Shown in pieces: positions 1 to 5,709 of a stretch of DNA of 8,872 bases (the first letter of the stretch is position 1; each line of letters starts with the position of its first letter). Position numbers and translations under genes: made by a program. This DNA is from Pseudodesulfovibrio sp. (GTDB lineage Bacteria; Desulfobacterota; Desulfovibrionia; Desulfovibrionales; Desulfovibrionaceae): NCBI GenBank assembly GCA_022712815.1, contig JAFLJW010000233.1, forward strand, positions 1-8,872. The letters are read 5' to 3'. The notes under the pieces are model-generated. The model saw only the letters and a program-made list of their open reading frames with translations. It was not told the DNA's origin and made no database searches.

Positions 1-104
1 CCGGACCACGGCACGGTGCCGGACGCAAGCCCGTGAAAAATATACGTATCATTAGGGCAGGGAGAATACCCAAGACTCAGTTTATTACTCATTTCAACCT
101 TTGA
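1..104 (+). other. left edge: possible 3' tail of an upstream gene, undetermined
   Basis: All three plus-strand frames are open from the left edge, stopping at 34-36, 53-55 and 102-104. The first 35 bases are GC-rich and the sequence then turns AT-rich, which would fit a coding region ending at the TGA at 34-36 with residues PDHGTVPDASP, but eleven residues cannot identify a protein. A perfect inverted repeat with a one-base loop (9-14 / 16-21, CGGCAC/GTGCCG) lies in this part, so it could instead be the end of a structured RNA or a terminator stem. I assign no function. Confidence 0.2.
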
Positions 105-123
105 AAATATTCAGGTTTTCAAA
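96..123. repeat. AT-rich inverted repeat upstream of the tetR promoter
   Basis: TTTGAAAA at 100-107 is matched by TTTTCAAA at 116-123, a perfect 8-bp inverted repeat with an 8-base loop. A competing pairing uses AACCT (96-100) with AGGTT (113-117). The repeat lies just upstream of the -35 box at 129. It could be a protein-binding site or a weak transcription barrier; there is no T-run directly after it, so it is not a typical rho-independent terminator. Confidence 0.4.
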
Positions 124-128
124 ATACG

Positions 129-157
129 TTGACAGCTCAAACCACGGTCTGTACAAA
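129..157 (+). promoter_or_regulatory. sigma70-like promoter of the tetR-mqnE unit
   Basis: A perfect -35 hexamer TTGACA (129-134) is followed after exactly 17 bases by TACAAA (152-157), which matches four of six -10 consensus bases. Transcription would begin near 163-165, inside the palindrome at 160-173 and about 50 bases before the chosen start codon of the TetR gene. The call rests on the sequence match alone. Confidence 0.6.
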
Positions 158-159
158 AG

Positions 160-173
160 TGACCACCTGGTCA
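160..173. promoter_or_regulatory. putative TetR-type operator palindrome
   Basis: TGACCA-CC-TGGTCA is a perfect inverted repeat with 6-bp arms and a 2-base centre. It covers the predicted transcription start and lies 40 bases upstream of a TetR-family gene. TetR-family repressors commonly bind such palindromes in their own promoters, so autoregulation is the natural inference. A weaker look-alike, ACC-AC-GGT, lies at 141-148 between the -35 and -10 boxes and could be a second half-strength site. Confidence 0.55.
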
Positions 174-213
174 TCACTACTTGAACCAGAAAGCAAAGGC
201 AAGGACGCCACCC

Positions 214-864
214 ATGACATCGACAAAAAAAACTTTCGAGAACCTGCCGGACGAAAAGCGTGAACGAGTGCTTGCCGAAGCGACTCAGGAATTCGCCGAA
301 CATGGATATCATCAGGCCAGCATCAACCGAATCGTTGATCGGCTCGGTATCGCCAAGGGGTCTCTGTTCAAATATTTCGGCAACAAACAAGGGCTTTTCG
401 AATACCTCTTCGGGCATGCCGTGGCACAGTTCAAGAAACCTCTAAAGGTGATCCGCGATGCGAATTCTGACACTGATTTTTTTGAACGCATGGAAATGAG
501 CCTGCTGGCTGGTGTGGATTTTATCACAGCCCACCCGCTTGTCTATCGTATCTACCTCAAGATGTTGTTTCAGGAAAACTTTCCCCTGCGCGACAAATTC
601 CTGTCTGAAATACGACAGGCATCGGCAAAATATTTGCGCCAACTCGTCAACGAGGCCATGAAATCCGGTCAAATACGTGCAGACATCGACCTCGAAATGG
701 CCATCTTCCACCTCAATTCGGTCATGGATCATTTCCTTCAGGCGTGTGCTGTCCCCTCTCTGGACGGCGGAACCGGACTGTTTGATGCTGATCGCAAGAC
801 AATCGAAAATAAAGCTCATGCCCTGACGGATTTCCTCCGCCACGGACTTGGCACCATATCCTGA
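214..864 (+). CDS. TetR/AcrR-family transcriptional regulator
   Basis: Predicted one-component DNA-binding regulator of 216 residues, a typical TetR length. Residues about 12-58 form the TetR N-terminal domain: helix 1 with EFAEHGYHQASINRI, then the helix-turn-helix IVDRLGIAKGSLFKYFGNKQ, whose GxxKGxxxxxFxxK pattern is diagnostic. The remaining roughly 150 residues form the variable, mostly helical ligand-binding and dimerisation domain, which does not reveal the ligand. The ATG at 214 is preferred over the TTG at 181 because AAGGA (201-205) lies 8 bases before it, while the TTG has no visible ribosome-binding site. The gene follows a promoter overlapped by a palindrome, so it probably represses itself. 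The mqnE start is only 15 bases beyond its stop, so the two are probably co-transcribed and the regulator may control menaquinone synthesis; that link is inference. The family assignment is firm. Confidence 0.93.
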   Translation: MTSTKKTFENLPDEKRERVLAEATQEFAEHGYHQASINRIVDRLGIAKGSLFKYFGNKQGLFEYLFGHAVAQFKKPLKVIRDANSDTDFFERMEMSLLAGVDFITAHPLVYRIYLKMLFQENFPLRDKFLSEIRQASAKYLRQLVNEAMKSGQIRADIDLEMAIFHLNSVMDHFLQACAVPSLDGGTGLFDADRKTIENKAHALTDFLRHGLGTIS

Positions 865-879
865 ACACAGGAGAAAAAT

Positions 880-1974
880 ATGCAACTGCTAAAAGGCGAT
901 TTTTACGACAACATGGGTATCGGCGATATTCGCGCCAAGGTTCTAACTGGTGACCGGCTGACCTTCGAGGACGGCATGCGCCTCTTTGACTGCCCGGAAC
1001 CGCTGGCGGTCGGCGCACTGGCCCACCTGGTCCGCACCCGGATGCACGGCGACAAAACGTTCTACGTCATCAACCAGCACATCAAGTACACCAACGTCTG
1101 CGTCAACGGCTGCGTATTCTGCGCCTATCAGCGCGAAGAAGGTCAGAAAGGCGGTTTTACTCTGAGCATTGACGAAGCCATCGCCAAGATCGACTCCGCA
1201 GCCCTGACACCGCGTGAGATTCATATAGTCGGCGGCTGTCATCCCAAGCTGGAACTGAATTATTTTGAGGAGCTGCTAAGTGCGATCAAAACCAAACTCC
1301 CCGATGTGGTTCTCAAATGTTTCACCGCCGTCGAGATCGCTCATTTTGCCGAACTTGAAAACTTGCCGACCAAAGTTGTCCTGGCCCGCCTGAACAAGGC
1401 CGGTCTCGACATGCTGCCCGGCGGAGGCGCAGAAATTTTTGCGCCCAAAATTCGTGAGCAGATTTGCCCACGCAAATCAACCGCCGAAGAATGGCTGACC
1501 ATCCACGAGGAGGCGCACGGCCTCGGCATGAAAACGAACTGCACCATGCTGTTCGGCCACATCGAAAGTCGCAAAGACCGCATCGACCACCTGATCCGTC
1601 TGCGCGAAAGTCAGGACCGCAGCAGTGGCTATACCTGTTTCATCCCCCTGCCCTTCCTGACCGAGAACAGCCAGCTCTCCATCGAGAAGCCACTGACCGG
1701 GCTGGTGGAGCTCAGAACCATCGCCATCAGCCGCCTGATGCTCGATAACATCCCTCACATCAAGGCGTACTGGGTGATGCTCGGCATCAAACAGGCGCAA
1801 GCTGCCCTCAAATTCGGGGCCGACGATTTCGACGGCACGGTTGTAGAGGAAAAAATCGGCCACGAGGCCGGGGCCACCAGCGAACAAGGACTCACCCGCA
1901 CCGACCTGCAAGAGATGATCAGAGGATGTGGCTGCACTCCTATTGAGCGCGACGGTTTTTTTAATCAAGTGTGA
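880..1974 (+). CDS. mqnE: aminofutalosine synthase MqnE (radical SAM)
   Basis: Catalyses the radical-SAM addition of the adenosyl radical to 3-[(1-carboxyvinyl)oxy]benzoate to give 6-amino-6-deoxyfutalosine, a cytosolic step of the futalosine route to menaquinone. The protein has 364 residues, normal for the family. The [4Fe-4S] motif CxxxCxxC is C74-VNG-C78-VF-C81 in the context KYTNVCVNGCVFCAYQRE. Further family blocks are IHIVGGCHP, the glycine-rich PGGGAEIF near residues 177-184, and GADDFDGT...EKIGHEAGA from residue 313. The last block, with DGT and HEAGA, separates MqnE from its paralogue MqnC, which has GNDFGST here. The start at 880 has AGGAG (869-873) six bases upstream and follows the TetR gene by 15 bases. 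An alternative ATG at 913 has no comparable site. A large hairpin follows the stop, so read-through into mqnC may be modulated. Confidence 0.95.
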   Translation: MQLLKGDFYDNMGIGDIRAKVLTGDRLTFEDGMRLFDCPEPLAVGALAHLVRTRMHGDKTFYVINQHIKYTNVCVNGCVFCAYQREEGQKGGFTLSIDEAIAKIDSAALTPREIHIVGGCHPKLELNYFEELLSAIKTKLPDVVLKCFTAVEIAHFAELENLPTKVVLARLNKAGLDMLPGGGAEIFAPKIREQICPRKSTAEEWLTIHEEAHGLGMKTNCTMLFGHIESRKDRIDHLIRLRESQDRSSGYTCFIPLPFLTENSQLSIEKPLTGLVELRTIAISRLMLDNIPHIKAYWVMLGIKQAQAALKFGADDFDGTVVEEKIGHEAGATSEQGLTRTDLQEMIRGCGCTPIERDGFFNQV

Positions 1975-2098
1975 TTGCCTCCGGCGGCTGGGGAAGGGGA
2001 GGGAAAAACCTTTCGAGAAAGGTTCTTTCCCTCCCCTTCCCCAGACCCCATCCCTTTCCTTTTCCAAAGCTTTTTGGGGACGCTTCGCGCTAGCTTGA
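1975..2098. repeat. intergenic composite repeat with a 57-base hairpin
   Basis: This fills the mqnE-mqnC gap. It opens with the near-palindrome GCCTCCGGCGGC (1977-1988). A very stable stem follows: 1988-2006 (CTGGGGAAGGGGAGGGAAA) is perfectly complementary to 2026-2044. Inside it AACCTTT (2007-2013) pairs with AAAGGTT (2018-2024) around a CGAG loop, leaving only C2025 unpaired, so 26 base pairs span 57 bases. The left arm is a pure purine run apart from its first two bases. A smaller hairpin is possible after it (CCCCA 2046-2050 with TGGGG 2075-2079, or CCAAA 2064-2068 with TTTGG 2073-2077). No T-run follows the main stem, so it is not a standard terminator. From memory, related hairpin elements with this opening motif recur between genes in Desulfovibrio; I could not verify that here. 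Confidence 0.7.
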
Positions 2099-2131
2099 AT
2101 GGGCTGGATACTATTATTAAGTGAGTTTTAT

Positions 2132-3202
2132 ATGGAAAAGATTGAAGATATTTATAAGAAAATTCTGATCGGTAAACGCATTGGTTTTGACGAGGCGTTG
2201 ACCCTTTATGATGAAGCAGATTTCCATGATCTTGGGCATCTGGCGCATCAGGTCAGGCTTGCCAAACATCCTGAGCCGGTAGTCACTTATGTGGTGGACA
2301 GGAATATAAATTATTCCAATATCTGCGTCTGTTGCTGCAAGTTTTGCGCGTTTTACCGCGAGCCGAATCAGGACGGCGGGTACGTGCTGACTCATGAAGA
2401 GATCGGCAAAAAGATTCAGGAAACACTTGATCTTGGCGGCACCCAGATTCTCATGCAGGGGGGGCATCATCCCGACCTGCCACTGGCTTGGTACGAGAAT
2501 ATGCTTCGTTACATCAAGCTTAATTACGCGATTCATATCCACGCATTTTCTCCACCGGAAATCGTTTTCTGGAGCAAAATGGAGAATATCCCGGTTGCCG
2601 AGGTCATTGAGCGGCTGCGCAAAGCCGGGCTTGACTCCATCCCCGGCGGGGGGGCGGAAATTTTAGTGGATGAGGTCCGATCAAAAGTCGCGCCCAACAA
2701 ATGCCCAGCCGGGCAATGGCTCGATGTCATGGGAGAAGCGCATAAACAGGGACTCCGCACCACCGCGACCATGATGTTCGGCCACAAGGAAACTGTTGAG
2801 CAACGGCTTGAGCACCTGTTCGCCGTGCGCGAAAGTCAGGCCCGAACCGGTGGTTTCACGGCCTTCATTCCATGGACATTTCAACCTGACAACACACAGC
2901 TTCCCGACTGCCGAAAACTCACGAGTACGGAATATCTACGCCTGCTGGCCGTCTCGCGCATTGTTCTCGACAACGTGGACAATATTCAGGTTTCATGGGT
3001 GACCATGGGACCGAAGATAGCCCAGCTTGCCCTCTACTTCGGCGGCAATGACTTCGGATCAACCATGCTTGAGGAAAACGTGGTCAAGGCCGCGGGTGTT
3101 TCTTTCCGGCTTTCCAGCGAAGAAATCCACAGACTCGTCAAGGACGCTGGCTTCACGCTCAAACAACGCAGCATGGATTACACCATTTTGGAGGGACACT
3201 AA
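2132..3202 (+). CDS. mqnC: cyclic dehypoxanthinyl futalosine synthase MqnC (radical SAM)
   Basis: Radical-SAM enzyme that converts dehypoxanthine futalosine into the cyclic spiro product that MqnD later uses in menaquinone synthesis. With the start at 2132 it has 356 residues, normal for MqnC. The cluster-binding CxxxCxxC is C65, C69 and C72 in SNICVCCCKFCAFYRE; C67 and C68 are extra cysteines inside the motif. Other blocks are ILMQGGHHPDLPL, PGGGAEIL, TTATMMFGHKET, FIPWTFQPDNTQL and, near the C-terminus, FGGNDFGSTMLEENVV, as expected for MqnC. An in-frame ATG at 2099 would add MGWILLLSEFY, but it lies at the edge of the repeat and lacks a ribosome-binding site; the ATG at 2132 has a modest AAGTGAG at 2119-2125. 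A TATTAT at 2112-2117 could be a -10 box, but no -35 is correctly spaced, so separate transcription is uncertain. The stop overlaps the mqnA start by one base. Confidence 0.95.
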   Translation: MEKIEDIYKKILIGKRIGFDEALTLYDEADFHDLGHLAHQVRLAKHPEPVVTYVVDRNINYSNICVCCCKFCAFYREPNQDGGYVLTHEEIGKKIQETLDLGGTQILMQGGHHPDLPLAWYENMLRYIKLNYAIHIHAFSPPEIVFWSKMENIPVAEVIERLRKAGLDSIPGGGAEILVDEVRSKVAPNKCPAGQWLDVMGEAHKQGLRTTATMMFGHKETVEQRLEHLFAVRESQARTGGFTAFIPWTFQPDNTQLPDCRKLTSTEYLRLLAVSRIVLDNVDNIQVSWVTMGPKIAQLALYFGGNDFGSTMLEENVVKAAGVSFRLSSEEIHRLVKDAGFTLKQRSMDYTILEGH

Positions 3203-4026
3203 TGCCTGTCCGTCTCGGCAAAATCGGGTATCTCAACGTCCTGCCCATCTATCACCCTCTGGAATCCGGGATTATAGAAAACAATTTTTCCATAGTTTCA
3301 GGACCACCCTCTGAGCTGAACAGGCTCATGGACAGCGGGAAATTGGACATTTCAGCCGCGTCCAGCATCGAATATGCCCGGCATCCAGAAAAATATTACC
3401 TTGTCCCGAACATCGCCATCGGGAGCTGCGGGCCGGTACAAAGCGTCCTACTTTTAAGCAAATTCCCCATCAGGGAACTCTCAGGAAAAACCATTCTTGT
3501 CAGTTCTCAGACACACACCTCCGCTGCTCTTTTACAAATCTTACAGGCTGAATTATGGGAAATTGAAACTGATTTCATCTCCGGAGATGCAACAGCAATA
3601 CTCGAAAACGGCGATAGACCAGACGCTATTTTGGCCATTGGAGATGAGGCCCTGAACCTGCGCCATCACCCTGAATACACCTATAGAATAGATTTAGGTG
3701 AAGCGTGGAGGGATCTTACGGGGCTTCCATTCATATTTGGCGTGTGGCTGATACAACGGGATACATGGGAAACAGACCAGAAAAAGCTCGAAAATGCGGC
3801 TCGAAAATTAATAAAAGCAAAGAATTGGGGCATTGAAAACATGCCGGGCATGTGTACCATGGCAGCAGAAAGTAGCTGCCTTACTGGTCCTGAAATGTGC
3901 TCATACTTTGACGGGTTGGTCTACGAATTAGGTCCAAAAGAAATCAAGGGGCTGGAACTTTTTTATCACCATTTAAAAGAAAACGGCATTACAGAAGCTA
4001 TCCCAACTCTGCAATTCATTCCATAA
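3202..4026 (+). CDS. mqnA: chorismate dehydratase MqnA
   Basis: Dehydrates chorismate to 3-[(1-carboxyvinyl)oxy]benzoate, the committing step of the futalosine pathway and the source of the MqnE substrate. The 274 residues match the MqnA/MqnD-type periplasmic-binding-like fold, but no signal peptide is present, as expected for the cytosolic enzyme. Visible family blocks are RLGKIGYLNVLPI at residues 4-16, DISAASSIEYAR at 49-60, SCGPVQSVLLLS at 75-86, LAIGDEAL in the middle and the late block LTGLPFIFGVW. The SSIEYAR block and the N-terminal YLNVLP favour MqnA over the related MqnD. The ATG shares a base with the mqnC TAA (TAATG), and GGAGGG (3190-3195) lies six bases upstream, so translational coupling with mqnC is likely. 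Base composition looks more AT-rich than in mqnE. A terminator follows 20 bases after the stop. Confidence 0.94.
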   Translation: MPVRLGKIGYLNVLPIYHPLESGIIENNFSIVSGPPSELNRLMDSGKLDISAASSIEYARHPEKYYLVPNIAIGSCGPVQSVLLLSKFPIRELSGKTILVSSQTHTSAALLQILQAELWEIETDFISGDATAILENGDRPDAILAIGDEALNLRHHPEYTYRIDLGEAWRDLTGLPFIFGVWLIQRDTWETDQKKLENAARKLIKAKNWGIENMPGMCTMAAESSCLTGPEMCSYFDGLVYELGPKEIKGLELFYHHLKENGITEAIPTLQFIP

Positions 4027-4040
4027 ACACCAGCTAGTGC

Positions 4041-4082
4041 AAAAAGAAAAGGCCCGAACAATCATGTTCAGGCCTTTTTTAC
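4041..4082. terminator. bidirectional rho-independent terminator between mqnA and lysR
   Basis: AAAAGGCC (4047-4054) pairs with GGCCTTTT (4071-4078) and GAACA (4056-4060) with TGTTC (4065-4069), with one C-A mismatch and an ATCA loop. A T6 run (4075-4080) ends the plus-strand transcript of mqnA. The A-rich 4041-4050 gives a T-rich run on the minus strand, so the same hairpin can end the converging lysR transcript. Confidence 0.9.
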
Positions 4083-4103
4083 GTGCAGAATTAGAAAGAA
4101 AAA

Positions 4104-4994
4104 TTACGACCTGGTGAAGTCAATGAATGCCTTGAGCGCGGGGAACATGTACCTTCCGCTGTGGTAGATGAGATAAAATCGCCTTCTGCCTTCGAGTTCA
4201 AGGATGTTGAGTCGGATCATGGCACCGCTCTCAATGAATCTCTGCGAAGCAAGGCGTGAAGTGACACTTACACCAACCCCGCCCAAAGTATGAGCCAGAG
4301 TTTCACAGGTTCCGTCAACCCGACAGCGGATGTTGAGCTTCCTGAGAGAATGACCGGCGTTTGCAAGGGCCTCTTCCAGGACACTACGGGTCCCAGACCC
4401 CTTCTCACGCATTATCCATGGCATCTTGACAAGCTGATCCATGGTGATCGGTGTATCTGTTTTCGGCAACCAGGGTGCATCCGACGCCGCGACGACAACG
4501 GTCTCATCCTCAAACAACATCTCTGCGGTCAAACCCTCGATATCTGGTTTTTGCCCGACAATTCCTACAGGCCAGTCTCCAGCAGCCACCTTCTTGATGA
4601 CTTCAGATGAATCGCTGGTGTGAATGGTAAAGCTAACCTGCGGATAACGCTTTAAAAAATCAGCTAAAAGTGTCGGCATGATGTTATGCGAGGGGATGGT
4701 ACTACACCCCACCTGCAAGTCGCCAACGACCTTGTTACGAAGCATTTCAATGGAAGCCTTGGCCTGATCCAGGTTCTCGAAAATCAAAACAGCACTGCGA
4801 TAGAGAACCTCACCAGCCTGGGTGGGCATGACCTTACGCCCCAAGCGATCAAATAACTTAACACCAAGTTCGGCTTCGAGGTTGGCCACATGCGAACTGA
4901 TGGTCGGTTGGGACAAAAACATCATTTCTCCGGCTTTGGAGAAATTCTGGAATTCATACACCTTGCAAAATGCTTCCAGTTTTCTAATATCCAT
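4104..4994 (-). CDS. LysR-type transcriptional regulator
   Basis: Predicted LysR-family DNA-binding regulator of 296 residues, the usual length. Residues 1-60 are the winged helix-turn-helix, with NFSKAGEMMFLSQPTISSHV as the helix-turn-helix followed by LEAELGVKLFDRLGRKVMPT. Residues about 62-88 form the linker helix. Residues about 92-296 are the two-lobed effector-binding domain, starting GDLQVGCSTIPSHNIMPTLL. The STIP...LPxLL-type start of the effector domain reminds me of LysR proteins annotated as associated with selenium metabolism in Deltaproteobacteria, but the effector and targets cannot be read from the sequence. The gene runs towards mqnA and shares its terminator, so a role in menaquinone regulation is only a guess. 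The ribosome-binding site is weak (GGAT at 5005-5008, 10 bases upstream). Upstream on the same strand lies the terminator of the ribosomal operon, so it probably has its own promoter. Confidence 0.92.
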   Translation of the reverse strand: MDIRKLEAFCKVYEFQNFSKAGEMMFLSQPTISSHVANLEAELGVKLFDRLGRKVMPTQAGEVLYRSAVLIFENLDQAKASIEMLRNKVVGDLQVGCSTIPSHNIMPTLLADFLKRYPQVSFTIHTSDSSEVIKKVAAGDWPVGIVGQKPDIEGLTAEMLFEDETVVVAASDAPWLPKTDTPITMDQLVKMPWIMREKGSGTRSVLEEALANAGHSLRKLNIRCRVDGTCETLAHTLGGVGVSVTSRLASQRFIESGAMIRLNILELEGRRRFYLIYHSGRYMFPALKAFIDFTRS

Positions 4995-5040
4995 ATAGTA
5001 ATCTATCCAAATTATTAGAAATATCTATGGCAAACAATAT
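4995..5040 (-). promoter_or_regulatory. AT-rich upstream region of lysR with small repeats
   Basis: This is the only space between the rplQ terminator and the lysR start, so it must hold any lysR promoter. It contains the inverted repeat ATAG-TAAT-CTAT (4995-5006) and ATCTAT twice, at 5001-5006 and 5023-5028, spaced 22 bp (about two helical turns). A weak promoter reading on the minus strand is TTGTTT (5037-5032), 17 bases, then TAATTT (5014-5009). LysR proteins often bind dyads near their own start, so autoregulation is possible but not shown. Confidence 0.3.
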
Positions 5041-5072
5041 AAAAAAAGGGAAGGCTCAAGCCCTCCCCTTTT
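5041..5072 (-). terminator. rho-independent terminator of the alpha operon after rplQ
   Basis: Read on the minus strand, AAAAGGGGAGGGCT is followed by a short loop, AGCCTTCCC and a run of seven T (complement of 5041-5047). The stem is G/C-rich with a minor mismatch and a bulge. It starts 16 bases after the rplQ stop and separates the ribosomal operon from lysR. Confidence 0.85.
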
Positions 5073-5092
5073 CAATCTACTTTTCAATCTAC
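5069..5092. repeat. 12-bp tandem duplication across the rplQ stop codon
   Basis: TTTTCAATCTAC occurs twice in a row (5069-5080 and 5081-5092), perfectly. On the minus strand the upstream copy contains the rplQ stop TAG (complement of 5089-5091). Because the unit is four codons long, the second copy supplies a further in-frame TAG (5077-5079). It looks like a recent slippage or duplication event and leaves the protein unchanged. Confidence 0.85.
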
Positions 5093-5709
5093 TTTTTGTC
5101 CTTGGAATCGGCCTTGTCAGCGGCCTTCTTCTTGGGAGCAGCTTTCTTCGGAGCAGCCTTTTTGGCGGGCTTTTCAGCAGCCTCACCAGCCTTCTCCTCA
5201 GTTTTTTCCTTGGGAGCAGCCTTCTTCTTGGGAGCAGCCTTTTTGGCAGGCTTCTCTTCAGCTTCAGCAGCTTTTTTAGCGGGAGCTTTCTTCTCTTCCG
5301 TCTTGGCTACGGTCTTTTCCTCAACCTTCTTGGCCGGAACAGCATCGACTGCCTTCTTGGTCAGCTCAATGATGACCATGGGAGCGCAGTCACCCTTGCG
5401 GGGCTGGGACAGCTTGATGATGCGGGTGTAACCGCCGGTGCCGCCCTCGAAACGAGGACCGATTTCATCGAAAAGACGCTGCACCATCTGATGACTGCCA
5501 AGCACCTTGTAGGCCTGGCGGTGGGCGTGCAAGTCATTGCGAAGTGCCAAGGTAATGAGCTTGTCGACGACGCGACGAAGTTCCTTGGCCTTAGGCTCGG
5601 TCGTGCGGATCTGCTCGTAGGTAAGGAGCGCACGAGCCATGTTTTTGAACATGGCGGTACGGTGAGTATTGGACCGATTCAGTTTGCGACCGGACTTTCT
5701 ATGCCTCAT
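5089..5709 (-). CDS. rplQ: 50S ribosomal protein L17 with a long Ala/Lys-rich C-terminal tail
   Basis: Large-subunit protein located near the peptide exit tunnel. Residues 1-117 are a complete L17: MRHRKSGRKLNRSNTHRTAM at the start, then LLTYEQIRTTEPKAKELRR, and FEGGTGGYTRI...PRKGDCAPMVIIEL at the end. Bacterial L17 is usually about 115-130 residues, but this one has 206. Residues 118-206 form a low-complexity tail of Ala, Lys, Glu and Pro, resembling histone-H1-like tails, with EKPAKKAAPKK at 152-162 and again at 179-189. The tail is in frame, keeps the same strand bias and ends at a clean stop before the terminator, so it is part of the gene. The start codon lies inside the end of rpoA (11-base overlap), and GAGG at 5720-5723 is the likely ribosome-binding site, so translation is probably coupled to rpoA. 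The function of the tail is unknown. Confidence 0.96.
   Translation of the reverse strand: MRHRKSGRKLNRSNTHRTAMFKNMARALLTYEQIRTTEPKAKELRRVVDKLITLALRNDLHAHRQAYKVLGSHQMVQRLFDEIGPRFEGGTGGYTRIIKLSQPRKGDCAPMVIIELTKKAVDAVPAKKVEEKTVAKTEEKKAPAKKAAEAEEKPAKKAAPKKKAAPKEKTEEKAGEAAEKPAKKAAPKKAAPKKKAADKADSKDKK

Noticed and set aside
1..52. A divergent minus-strand gene starting at 52 (MIRIFFTGLRP...)
   Set aside because: The possible start has no purine-rich ribosome-binding site upstream and only 17 codons are visible before the edge, so chance is the simpler explanation.
181..213. TTG at 181 as the start of the TetR protein
   Set aside because: No ribosome-binding site precedes it and it would add 11 residues not typical of the family; the ATG at 214 has AAGGA at proper spacing.
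1988..2044. The mqnE-mqnC hairpin as a rho-independent terminator
   Set aside because: The stem is strong, but the sequence after it is C-rich (ACCCCATCCC) and lacks the T-run required for intrinsic termination.
1477..2067. A 196-codon minus-strand frame across the end of mqnE and the hairpin
   Set aside because: It is antisense to a clear radical-SAM gene, its start falls in the hairpin repeat, and no family features are visible.
2099..2131. ATG at 2099 as the start of MqnC
   Set aside because: It lies at the end of the repeat element without a ribosome-binding site; the ATG at 2132 gives the usual N-terminus.
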